45,975 bases of DNA from a virus, in IMG/VR virus record IMGVR_UViG_3300008110_000098, positions 1 through 45,975 of that record, one strand, 5' to 3'. The position numbers and the translations under genes are program-made. This document shows, piece after piece, positions 36,250 to 42,462 of the stretch (the first letter of the stretch is position 1; each line of letters opens with the position of its first letter). A model generated the notes under the pieces. It ran no database searches. It saw nothing but the letters and a program-made list of their open reading frames with translations, and was not told the origin of the DNA.

Positions 36250-36801
36250 ATGACACCTCCCAAAAATAATAAAAATGCAAGTTCGTCTGAAATCAGCAAC
36301 ATTGCAAGTTTTTACAATGAAATGTCATCAAGCCTGAAGGAGCTTGTAAAAAGCACAGCTACCCTTGAGGAAAAACTTAAGACTTTAGTAGAAACACAAG
36401 ATGAATTCACTGACAAAATAGAAGAATTGATGCAGTCCTATAACAATTTGCTCGGCAGAATCATTTCTGTTGAATCTAAAGACTTGGATCGATTGCAAAA
36501 AGACATTAACGACAACTCAAACAGAATAACAATCATAGAGCATGATGTAGAAATCATCGATGATTTAGCAGAACTCGCAAATAAACACGCAAATATCATA
36601 TCCCTCTTGGAAAACAGTTCCAAAGAATTTAAGGATAAACTCAAGGAAAGAAGTAAAACCATACACGAATTGGTTTTGAAAATAGAAAGACTAAGTCTTC
36701 ACAAGAACAGTACCGAAAAACTTATTGATACTCTATTTAAAGTTGGAACTAGCATAACTATTGCATACATAATTTATTGGCTCAAGATTGGCAACAGCTG
36801 A
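36250..36801 (+). CDS. Coiled-coil protein with C-terminal membrane anchor
   Basis: 183 aa from ATG 36250. There is no ribosome site, but TAAATA ends exactly five bases before the ATG. Residues about 20-155 are almost entirely heptad-like helix (SSLKELVKSTATLEEKLKTLVE, NRITIIEHDVEIIDDLAELANKH, and others). The last 20 residues (VGTSITIAYIIYWLKIGNS) form one membrane segment ending close to the C terminus, a tail-anchor arrangement. Such rod-plus-tail proteins resemble spanins or membrane-tethered coiled coils, but there is no lipobox or signal peptide. Function unknown. The next gene starts eight bases after its stop. Confidence 0.6.
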   Translation: MTPPKNNKNASSSEISNIASFYNEMSSSLKELVKSTATLEEKLKTLVETQDEFTDKIEELMQSYNNLLGRIISVESKDLDRLQKDINDNSNRITIIEHDVEIIDDLAELANKHANIISLLENSSKEFKDKLKERSKTIHELVLKIERLSLHKNSTEKLIDTLFKVGTSITIAYIIYWLKIGNS

Positions 36802-36808
36802 GGATTAC

Positions 36809-38245
36809 ATGGAACAAGAAGAAATCAAAAACGACATCGTTTCTAAAGTCAGGCTAAAAGACTCCGATGACAACGGAGAATTTCGGCCTTTCATGGTGAA
36901 TTACAAATCTAATCCAGCCCTTAAAAACATCATCAAAGCTTTTAATCAATCAAATCAAATAAAACTTGGGTATTCCACAATAGCAAAAGACAAGGGTGTC
37001 ATTGAACCCACAATGAAAAAGAAAAATCTCTTTCTTACTGGCGGCGCTCTTCGTGATCATCTGAAAAACAAAACTTTTCATAATTACGATTGCGTTACAG
37101 ATGCTTCGCCCGACGAAATAAGAAAGGTAATGGAATCGGAAATATTAAATTTGCAAGAAGTAAGACCAGATACGCATGATCTTGAAATTCTGCATAATTC
37201 AAAATACAAAAAATTGCCAGAAAGAGCACAAAGAAAAAACTGCTTCTACGCCTCAAGGTGGGATGAAGAAAACAATGAGATTGAACTTACAGCTGAAATA
37301 GATGGACAAAAAGTTTTCATAACGCCTTTTTCTACACACGTGAAAGACAGGATGATCAGTCCACCAAAGAGAATGTTCGCTACAACTATGGAAGATGATG
37401 CGAAAACAAGAGATCTGACAATGAATTCTCTTTATTTGAAATTAAAAAATGACGATGGAGAAAATTCAGAACTAATGGACCCTGAAGGTGGCATTCATGA
37501 TCTTAAAAAAGGAAAAATTGAATTCGTAGGCAATGCCAAGCGCACCATAGCAAAAGATCCATATATTGGCTTCAGAATTTGCCTGCTGGCAGCCAGATAT
37601 AGTCCAAACAATAAAGTGACAGATGACATGGCAGGCTTACTTCGCAGCGCTGAAAACTTTAACCCAGATCCCAAGATTGTAAAAAGAATATTGCTTGCTG
37701 GAATTAACAATGTCGATGTGCCAGTATTTTATTTCTTGAAGAATCTTGATAAGTGCGATCTAATGCGATTTGTATTTCCTAATCTAAAAGTTGCCGACCC
37801 CATGATGGAACTGCCAAACAACAAAATTTTGACCATAGCATATCTTCTGCACAAAAACGATGTCGATACCGTTAAGAACGTGCTAATGGCTAATGGGTAT
37901 TCTCACTTAGATGTTGACAACATATGCAATTTGATCAAACTATCACACTTTGCAAACAGCAGTGTTGCCAACCCAGATTTAATTTATGACATGTTCACCA
38001 AACCATTGCATGTGAGCAGTTCTCAAATTAAGGAATTTCTTAAATTGTTTGGAAAGCAAAGTGTCTTTGAGAAAATTTTTGGTGGAAAACTTGATGATAT
38101 ATTAAAAAAATATGTTGAAACCGAAACATCAAGACAAGTGAATCCCCTGTATGTCAAACATATGGGTAAAAATTTAAGACCTGATGAACTAGAAGACGCA
38201 AGAAAAAAACTTTTCCATCACAAAATCAAAGAACTAATGGCGTAG
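36809..38245 (+). CDS. tRNA nucleotidyltransferase/poly(A) polymerase family protein
   Basis: 478 aa from ATG 36809 with GAGG six bases upstream; a TTG at 36788 is less likely. Class II CCA-adding enzyme head: LFLTGGALRDHL (78-83 = GGALRD), then HNYDCVTDASPDEI, later EDDAKTRDLTMNSLYLKL, DPEGGIHDLKKGKIEFVG and AKDPYIGFRICLLAARY. The family adds CCA to tRNA 3' ends or polyadenylates RNA. The catalytic D-x-D is N-Y-D here (N92, Y93, D94), so the first metal ligand is changed. The protein may be inactive, use another acidic residue, or have a new role. Followed by a terminator. Confidence 0.75.
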   Translation: MEQEEIKNDIVSKVRLKDSDDNGEFRPFMVNYKSNPALKNIIKAFNQSNQIKLGYSTIAKDKGVIEPTMKKKNLFLTGGALRDHLKNKTFHNYDCVTDASPDEIRKVMESEILNLQEVRPDTHDLEILHNSKYKKLPERAQRKNCFYASRWDEENNEIELTAEIDGQKVFITPFSTHVKDRMISPPKRMFATTMEDDAKTRDLTMNSLYLKLKNDDGENSELMDPEGGIHDLKKGKIEFVGNAKRTIAKDPYIGFRICLLAARYSPNNKVTDDMAGLLRSAENFNPDPKIVKRILLAGINNVDVPVFYFLKNLDKCDLMRFVFPNLKVADPMMELPNNKILTIAYLLHKNDVDTVKNVLMANGYSHLDVDNICNLIKLSHFANSSVANPDLIYDMFTKPLHVSSSQIKEFLKLFGKQSVFEKIFGGKLDDILKKYVETETSRQVNPLYVKHMGKNLRPDELEDARKKLFHHKIKELMA

Positions 38246-38246
38246 T

Positions 38247-38262
38247 GTGTGACTTTGCACAC
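38247..38262 (-). repeat. Short hairpin repeat, copy 1
   Basis: GTGTGACTTTGCACAC, a 5-bp stem with six-base loop. On the minus strand it reads GTGTGCAAAGTCACAC. It lies two bases after the CCA-family stop codon. Other copies are at 38375-38390 and 39084-39099. This copy and the third are followed by AACCGAAGTCAAC and eight A's. Confidence 0.5.
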
Positions 38263-38283
38263 ATTGCTTAAACCGAAGTCAAC

Positions 38284-38321
38284 AAAAAAAAGCTGGACTA
38301 AAAATTAGTCCAGCTTTTTTT
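38284..38321. terminator. Intrinsic terminator after the CCA-family gene
   Basis: Ten-bp perfect stem GCTGGACTAA / TTAGTCCAGC with a three-base loop, flanked by eight A's on the left and seven T's on the right. It ends plus-strand transcription of the nucleotidyltransferase gene and could also work on the minus strand. Confidence 0.85.
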
Positions 38322-38374
38322 AACAATCAGTATGGCAACGAACTGATATTTTTGTTAAAATTATACAAAGTATT

Positions 38375-38390
38375 GTGTGCGAAATCACGC
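38375..38390 (+). promoter_or_regulatory. Hairpin repeat in the ClpP-like gene leader
   Basis: GTGTGCGAAATCACGC can form a five-pair stem (one G-U) around CGAAAT. It lies 15 bases before the ATG, next to the GGAG ribosome site at 38394-38397. It matches the minus-strand reading of the repeats at 38247 and 39084, with a change that keeps the pairing. It may be a translational operator or part of a promoter. Confidence 0.35.
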
Positions 38391-38404
38391 CTTGGAGTTT
38401 TTGC

Positions 38405-39043
38405 ATGAAGAGTTTTCACAGAATCGACCCGAAAATTCGTTGCAAGTTTGAAAATTTGCATCTGGATGGAATCACCCCAATAAGACTGAATCAAGCATTT
38501 AATTATGAAATGGTCGAAGCTTTTCACGAAGATTTCAATGAACTTTTAGACAAAGACCCCAAATTTGTTCCAGTCATTATCGATTCATACGGAGGAGATG
38601 TTTATTGCCTGCTTGAATTAGTATCACTTATGCTTTCATCGCCAGTACCTGTTGCGACAATATGCAATGGGAAAGCCATGAGTTGTGGTGCCATGTTATT
38701 CATGTTTGGCAGCGAGGGATTGCGATTTATGTCTGAACATGCCACACTTATGATTCACGAAGTTAGCTCATTTAATTTTGGTAAGGTTGAAGAAATTAAA
38801 TCTAATGCAAAAGAAGTTGATCGGTTGAATGCAAAAATTTTTCAAATGGCAGCAAAACATATTGGACATAAAGAAAATTATTTTCTTGATTTACTTCACG
38901 CAACCAATCATTCAGAATTGTATCTTACTGCAAAAGATGCCAAAAAACACAACATTTGCAATCATGTAGGTGTGCCACAACTTGTTACAGAAATAAAAGT
39001 TACACAAACTCTCACCATAAATAACAAAGAAATTCCTATTTGA
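38405..39043 (+). CDS. ClpP-like serine protease
   Basis: 212 aa from ATG 38405, with GGAG seven bases upstream; a GTG at 38375 lacks such a site. ClpP/crotonase-like fold: IIDSYGGDVYCLLELV (substrate-strand motif), CNGKAMSCGAMLFMFGS with nucleophile S93, ATLMIHEVSS with H118. At the third triad position ClpP has Asp followed by 'x-F-L-S-A-x-E-A'; here E171 stands there (ELYLTAKDAKKH). Length is typical of ClpP. Phage ClpP-like proteins may process prohead proteins or act with host ATPases. No ATPase partner is in this window. Confidence 0.85.
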   Translation: MKSFHRIDPKIRCKFENLHLDGITPIRLNQAFNYEMVEAFHEDFNELLDKDPKFVPVIIDSYGGDVYCLLELVSLMLSSPVPVATICNGKAMSCGAMLFMFGSEGLRFMSEHATLMIHEVSSFNFGKVEEIKSNAKEVDRLNAKIFQMAAKHIGHKENYFLDLLHATNHSELYLTAKDAKKHNICNHVGVPQLVTEIKVTQTLTINNKEIPI

Positions 39044-39083
39044 CTTTATTAATCTAATCCAAAAACATAATAGTTACGCTTTA

Positions 39084-39099
39084 GTGTGACTTTGCACAC
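39084..39099 (-). repeat. Short hairpin repeat, copy 3
   Basis: The same GTGTGACTTTGCACAC as at 38247, 41 bases after the ClpP-like stop. It is followed after about 30 extra bases by the shared AACCGAAGTCAAC and eight A's. Confidence 0.5.
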
Positions 39100-39116
39100 A
39101 TTCACTTACAACAACT

Positions 39117-39145
39117 ATTACACACAATGTTAGAACCGAAGTCAA
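39117..39145 (-). promoter_or_regulatory. Sigma70-like promoter facing the ClpP-like gene
   Basis: On the minus strand: TTGACT (39145-39140), 17 bases, TGTAAT (39122-39117), with ATTGTG just before the -10. It closely matches the promoter at 33477. It points left, antisense to the ClpP-like gene, so it may make an antisense RNA or may be a displaced copy. Confidence 0.4.
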
Positions 39146-39146
39146 C

Positions 39147-39173
39147 AAAAAAAAGATTAAATTATCAAGCATT
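39147..39173. repeat. 27-base direct repeat, copy 1
   Basis: Perfectly identical to 40149-40175: eight A's, then GATTAAATTATCAAGCATT. The second copy contains the start of the 45-aa membrane peptide gene on the minus strand; this first copy lies in an intergenic region. Confidence 0.8.
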
Positions 39174-39175
39174 AA

Positions 39176-39183
39176 CATAAATA
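39176..39183 (+). promoter_or_regulatory. Late-promoter-like CATAAATA before the 176-aa gene
   Basis: CATAAATA lies 21 bases before ATG 39205, with AGAGG as ribosome site in between. The spacing is like that of the other leadered late genes. Confidence 0.4.
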
Positions 39184-39204
39184 CATCTGAAATCAGAGGT
39201 ATTT

Positions 39205-39735
39205 ATGAGCAACAAAAATGAAAGCCATCATAGTGGCAGCTATATGGTGCGAAGAAATCTACACACCCTATATAAAAACTGCAAAGAACTTCTTCAAATG
39301 ATTAGTGAAAATGATGAAATAGAAAGTTGGATGGAGCATAAAGTTTCTGTTGCCAAAGCAGCTATTAGCGATGTAAAAGATGCTTTCACATATGACAAAG
39401 AAGAGGGAGATGATGCTGATGGCGGCGTAGACATCACTATTTTGCGTGGTGATGATCACCATAACCACGATGACATGGGCCTAAAAAAGATGCTTGGTGG
39501 TGGCTGTGGATCCAACGAAAATAAATTCTATCTTGGATCTGGAGCTATTAACGAGAAAAAGCTGCTCGTTACCAACAATAGCAACATGAAAGTTATGGTC
39601 GAATCTGTTGAGAAAATAGGCAACATGATTAGAATTACCACAAAATCAGGCAAATCATACGAGTACATGCCTCATTTTGGAACCGAACTTGAGTTGATGC
39701 GTGCAGATGGATATGGAATTAAAATTGTCAATTAA
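39205..39735 (+). CDS. Conserved phage protein, possible virion component
   Basis: 176 aa; AGAGG site before ATG. The N-terminal helical part (SYMVRRNLHTLYKNCKELLQMI, ENDEIESWMEHKVSVAKAAISDVKDAF) matches a small domain I remember from many T4-like environmental phage proteins, function unknown. Next comes an acidic, His-containing stretch (DDHHNHDDMG) that could bind metal, a Gly-rich turn (MLGGGCGSNENKFYLGSG), and a C-terminal beta domain (MKVMVESVEKIGNMIRITTKSGKSYEYMPHFG). It ends 18 bases before the bidirectional terminator. Confidence 0.55.
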   Translation: MSNKNESHHSGSYMVRRNLHTLYKNCKELLQMISENDEIESWMEHKVSVAKAAISDVKDAFTYDKEEGDDADGGVDITILRGDDHHNHDDMGLKKMLGGGCGSNENKFYLGSGAINEKKLLVTNNSNMKVMVESVEKIGNMIRITTKSGKSYEYMPHFGTELELMRADGYGIKIVN

Positions 39736-39753
39736 AAATACGTTTTAAACTTT

Positions 39754-39788
39754 AAAAATAAAGCCAGCTTATGCTGGCTTTATTTTTT
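39754..39788. terminator. Bidirectional intrinsic terminator
   Basis: Perfect 15-bp inverted repeat, AAAAATAAAGCCAGC (39754-39768) and GCTGGCTTTATTTTT (39773-39787), with loop TTAT. It lies between two convergent genes and overlaps the last codons of the cupin gene. It serves both strands. Confidence 0.9.
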
Positions 39789-40044
39789 CTATCATGATTA
39801 CCAGTCTGGTTGTGCCTTTTATTACTCTATGCCACAATCCCATCGGTATCGAAAATGTTTCTTTTATTGGCACTGGCAATTTATTATCTTCTTGATACTT
39901 CCAGTCATTATCGTTAAGAGGTGTGATGATGCGATCTTCATAATCTCTATGCCATTTCAGATCATCAATATCTGCATCTGGTTCAAATATCCTTATCACA
40001 CAATTTTCATGGGTGATTTCTTTATAAGGTTTAATATCACTCAC
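39769..40044 (-). CDS. Small cupin-like protein
   Basis: 91 aa from GTG 40044, overlapping the stop of the preceding peptide gene by eight bases. The pattern LKWHRDYEDRIITPL, DWKYQEDNKLP, FSIPMGLWHRVIKGTTRLVIMI has two His-containing strands (WHRDYEDR and LWHRVIKG) spaced as in single-domain cupins. Similar 'WHRDxEDR...WHRVIxG' proteins occur in other large phages. A metal-binding oxygenase or isomerase role is possible but unproven. Last gene of the accessory minus operon, ending in the terminator. Confidence 0.6.
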   Translation of the reverse strand: MSDIKPYKEITHENCVIRIFEPDADIDDLKWHRDYEDRIITPLNDNDWKYQEDNKLPVPIKETFSIPMGLWHRVIKGTTRLVIMIEKIKPA

Positions 40045-40174
40045 TTTTTGGTGTCATCCAACTTTTTATTTTAAAAACAAGTAGTTCATATAGTGCTTTT
40101 ACCCAAGCAGGCTGCGGCAATATATTCCAACCAACAATTAAACCACATAAAAAAAAGATTAAATTATCAAGCAT
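40037..40174 (-). CDS. 45-aa single-pass membrane peptide
   Basis: ATG at 40174 behind AGGAG, starting two bases after the stop of the 267-aa gene. The peptide begins MLDNLIFFLCGLIVGWNILP and ends in a short polar tail. One membrane segment covers about residues 4-20. 'LIFFLxGLxxGWNxLPQPAWVK' is, from memory, a small peptide recurring in T4-like environmental phages. Its first 27 bases are duplicated at 39147. Possible roles are holin-like or membrane-protein modulation; nothing more can be said. Confidence 0.6.
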   Translation of the reverse strand: MLDNLIFFLCGLIVGWNILPQPAWVKALYELLVFKIKSWMTPKSE

Positions 40175-40175
40175 T
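40149..40175. repeat. 27-base direct repeat, copy 2
   Basis: Identical to 39147-39173 and 1,002 bases from it. It covers the first eight codons of the 45-aa membrane peptide gene. Confidence 0.8.
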
Positions 40176-40979
40176 TTATTCTCCTGTGTCATTTATAACG
40201 TGATACAATACAGGCTCATACTTATGTTTATCTCGCAGTTTTTTCATAATATGCAAGTTCAAATCCAAATCGTCAAAAATTGCAGGTAAGTATGAGTCAA
40301 CACCTAACCCCTTTACCAGATTCCCATTAGACTGCAAAACAGAATAGATTACCCTGTCTTTATTAGGCATGTAAGTTTCAATCGCTACTAAGTCCGAATT
40401 TTCATCCAAAAAATCATTGATATTATCAACATCATCCGTTTCTTTAATGTAATCCATTATAGATTGATTTTTTGCTAAAGCATCATGCACGACATCAGCT
40501 TTAAATGGTATTTTCATGGCAACATCTACCCTATCGCCATATTTTCTATACACATCCCAAGAACCCATCCAACTGTACGCTTGGTTTGACTTGATAACCG
40601 AACGAGGATCTATATTTTGTTTCAAAATAACAAAAAAAGAAGGCTTGGTCGGGTCATATGGAATTTCTAACTTAGGTATACCACGCAAACTCGCTTTTTC
40701 ATATTTGTCAAGCAACTGTAATATGGCAGTATTTTTTACCCGAATAAAATAATCACTATTAGCTTTGTACTTCAACCAGTAAGACAACTTTTCTAAATCT
40801 TTTTTATCTAGGTTACCTTCTTGCATGCAGTCAATAATCATTCTTACTGGTAAATACTTAGCATCATTCGACAAGGATGTGTTTTTTATATTTTCTTTAA
40901 ATTGATTTATAAGCGCCAGTACTTCTGAATGTTCACACCCAAAAGAAATACTTTCAAAGAATTGCTTGAAAGTTACCAT
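40176..40979 (-). CDS. Unknown 267-aa protein with capsid-targeting-like leader
   Basis: ATG at 40979 overlaps the previous gene by seven bases. It begins MVTFKQFFES, one of the shared leaders. Residues 20-110 are helical (SEVLALINQFKENIKN, LPVRMIIDCMQEGN). From 115 on there is a mixed domain (KPSFFVILKQNIDPRSVIKS, YSWMGSWDVYRKYGDRVDVAMKIPFKADVVHDAL, then DLVAIETYMPNKDRVIYSVL). The order of a strand, a S/G-containing turn and a late E resembles ADP-ribosyltransferases only faintly, so I do not call it. Third gene of a likely co-packaged set. Confidence 0.5.
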   Translation of the reverse strand: MVTFKQFFESISFGCEHSEVLALINQFKENIKNTSLSNDAKYLPVRMIIDCMQEGNLDKKDLEKLSYWLKYKANSDYFIRVKNTAILQLLDKYEKASLRGIPKLEIPYDPTKPSFFVILKQNIDPRSVIKSNQAYSWMGSWDVYRKYGDRVDVAMKIPFKADVVHDALAKNQSIMDYIKETDDVDNINDFLDENSDLVAIETYMPNKDRVIYSVLQSNGNLVKGLGVDSYLPAIFDDLDLNLHIMKKLRDKHKYEPVLYHVINDTGE

Positions 40980-41527
40980 GATGCCGAACTCGATAGTCCA
41001 ACTTGTTTGGCATATCTACCGATACGGCAAGCCCAGTAGCCCGGTTTTGTTTTGTCATTTTTTAGATGACATTTATGTCTAGCTCTGAAGCTTTTAGCTC
41101 TGGCTGGACTGTAGTTTTTCACAGATAAATTAGGATCCCCAAAACCTATCTTCTTGGCAACAACACGACCTTCTGCATTTTTTCTTCCAGAATTGACATA
41201 AACAGTATATTTCTTGTTACCGCCAGAGGCTCTTCTTGGAGAATCTAAGGGAACACTTTTGCCCTGATAGATTCCAGTTCTGCCTGCCTCGGTCATCAAA
41301 ATAAATTCATCATTCTCGTTTACTTCAATCAAACCTTGTTCATGCAAAGTCCTCATTTCATTTACAAGTTCCATCCACGCATCAGATCCCAGTCTAAAAA
41401 CAGTGTTGCTAAGACTAAGATTGTTTTCCATGTGATATTGCAAGTGTTCAGATAGTTGAATATTTTCAGTCAAAACCTTTATTGGTCTTGAACCCTCCAT
41501 CATTTCATAAAAACCAAAGTCTTCCAT
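40973..41527 (-). CDS. Conserved phage protein with 'FGDPN/FRARHxC' domain
   Basis: 184 aa from ATG 41527, whose A is shared with the upstream stop (TGATG). The N-terminal half is helical and of unknown role. The C-terminal domain, about 105-178, reads KKYTVYVNSG, IGFGDPNLSVKNYSPARAKSFRARHKC and KPGYWACRIG, a compact basic domain with two Cys that recurs in many large phages (from memory). Its K/R content and Cys/His spacing would suit nucleic-acid or metal binding. It begins MEDFGFYEMMEG, which has aromatic residues at positions 4 and 7 like the leader but lacks the rest. Confidence 0.6.
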   Translation of the reverse strand: MEDFGFYEMMEGSRPIKVLTENIQLSEHLQYHMENNLSLSNTVFRLGSDAWMELVNEMRTLHEQGLIEVNENDEFILMTEAGRTGIYQGKSVPLDSPRRASGGNKKYTVYVNSGRKNAEGRVVAKKIGFGDPNLSVKNYSPARAKSFRARHKCHLKNDKTKPGYWACRIGRYAKQVGLSSSASW

Positions 41528-41697
41528 CACGCCCCCTTGTATTTGCCACCACGTTTTTTCCTTTTGCAGTAGTTTTTTTGACTAAAACCTTTTGGGTTGC
41601 TGCAATTTATTGATTTTTTGTATTTCATACTCCAGCGGCTCTTCATGCCCATCCTAGGCTGGTTATATTCGTTCAGCCACTGAAAAAAAGTTTGCAT
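41527..41697 (-). CDS. 56-aa basic peptide with capsid-targeting-like leader
   Basis: Too short for usual gene finding, but clear by context: ATG at 41697 with TAAATA four bases upstream, stop overlapping the next ATG. It starts MQTFFQWLNE, then turns strongly basic: KSRWSMKYKKSINCSNPKGF and SQKNYCKRKKRGGKYK. The two Cys with 'INCSNPKGFSQK' look conserved in small proteins of other T4-like phages (from memory). A DNA-condensing internal head peptide would fit the leader, size and charge; this is inference. Confidence 0.6.
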   Translation of the reverse strand: MQTFFQWLNEYNQPRMGMKSRWSMKYKKSINCSNPKGFSQKNYCKRKKRGGKYKGA

Positions 41698-41704
41698 CCT
41701 ATAT

Positions 41705-41986
41705 TTAGTAGTTTATGGGCAAATATTTGGTTTCGTCACTTTCAATATATTCCAAAACAAAAAGATTCTCTCCATAACTTATATGCTTTTTAACGATAAT
41801 CATTTGATTGTCGTGGATTTTCCGATGATGATTCGCACACACACATATGCAATTCCTGCTGTCATATACACCGCCTTTACGCCCCTCAAATATCCTGTGG
41901 ACATCCAGTACAGCATAATCTTTTTCATCGCAAAAAGCACACTTGCCAGCAAATTTTTTAAATGCTTTTTTACTTCGTATTAACAT
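41705..41986 (-). CDS. HNH endonuclease
   Basis: 93 aa from ATG 41986, sharing a base with the SpeD-like stop (TGATG). Complete HNH signature: CAFCDEKD (zinc Cys pair), VLDVHRIFEGRKGG (general-base H), then SRNCICVCANHHRKIHDNQ, with a Cys pair and the last H of the beta-beta-alpha-metal motif. Free-standing HNH proteins in phages are homing endonucleases or packaging nucleases. No intron or intein is visible here, and it is well embedded in the operon. Confidence 0.85.
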   Translation of the reverse strand: MLIRSKKAFKKFAGKCAFCDEKDYAVLDVHRIFEGRKGGVYDSRNCICVCANHHRKIHDNQMIIVKKHISYGENLFVLEYIESDETKYLPINY

Positions 41987-42360
41987 CAATCCATTATATG
42001 CATTTTGATATTGTTGCGATCAAGAACCAAATGATCCATGTTGACTACGGTCATAGTGTCATCAACATACTTTAGAACGTCTTTTACTTCAAAATCCTTA
42101 CATGAGTAAACATCCATCCTAATATAAGGTTGAGGCACATTTGACCAAACATGAATGCTTGCATGACTTGTTTCAATAACTACTGTCCCTGTAACTCCTT
42201 CGTTGCCCGGTGTATCACAAAATTTTGCGACTGGTTCTATAAGAATCTTCATATCAATTAGTTCAACTAATTTTCTAAACCACTCAACACATTTTTGCTC
42301 GTCCACCAATGGGTTTGCCACTTCTGCGTTGATTATTAGATGCTTATGATACTTGTCCAT
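41986..42360 (-). CDS. speD: S-adenosylmethionine decarboxylase-like (SpeD family) protein
   Basis: 124 aa from ATG 42360, with GAAAGG seven bases upstream; a longer in-frame start would add unrelated sequence. SpeD blocks: KHLIINAEVANP, VIETSHASIHVWSNVPQPYIRMDVYSCKDF, VLKYVDD. Bacterial SpeD is cleaved between Glu and Ser in E-S-H to create the pyruvoyl group; here the residue before S-H is Thr. His, His and the catalytic-type Cys (MDVYSC) are in place. The family makes decarboxylated SAM for spermidine, and phage polyamines help DNA packing. Speculative: possibly a non-processed variant. Confidence 0.75.
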   Translation of the reverse strand: MDKYHKHLIINAEVANPLVDEQKCVEWFRKLVELIDMKILIEPVAKFCDTPGNEGVTGTVVIETSHASIHVWSNVPQPYIRMDVYSCKDFEVKDVLKYVDDTMTVVNMDHLVLDRNNIKMHIMD

Positions 42361-42462
42361 TTTCAACCTTTCAATTTTGCAAAAAAAGTATCTATTAAGA
42401 AAGTATAAAATGTAAAAATTTATTATTTTTATTCTATTATTATTACAAAACATGGAGACCGA

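Larger units (their letters stand above)
39074..39172 (-). pseudogene. Remnant copy of the 45-aa membrane peptide gene
   Basis: ATG at 39172 opens a 32-codon frame starting MLDNLIFFL, identical to the start of the real peptide gene at 40174 over 27 bases, then diverging into repeat sequence. There is no ribosome site. It is best explained as a truncated duplicate or a by-product of the repeat, although a short membrane peptide cannot be excluded. Confidence 0.35.

Noticed and set aside
40176-40979. ADP-ribosyltransferase in the 267-aa protein
   Set aside because: No convincing R ... S-T-S ... E-x-E order; only a faint resemblance.
41705-41986. HNH gene as part of an intron or inserted homing element
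   Set aside because: Both borders are the same TGATG-like or short spacing as in the rest of the operon, and no split gene is visible.
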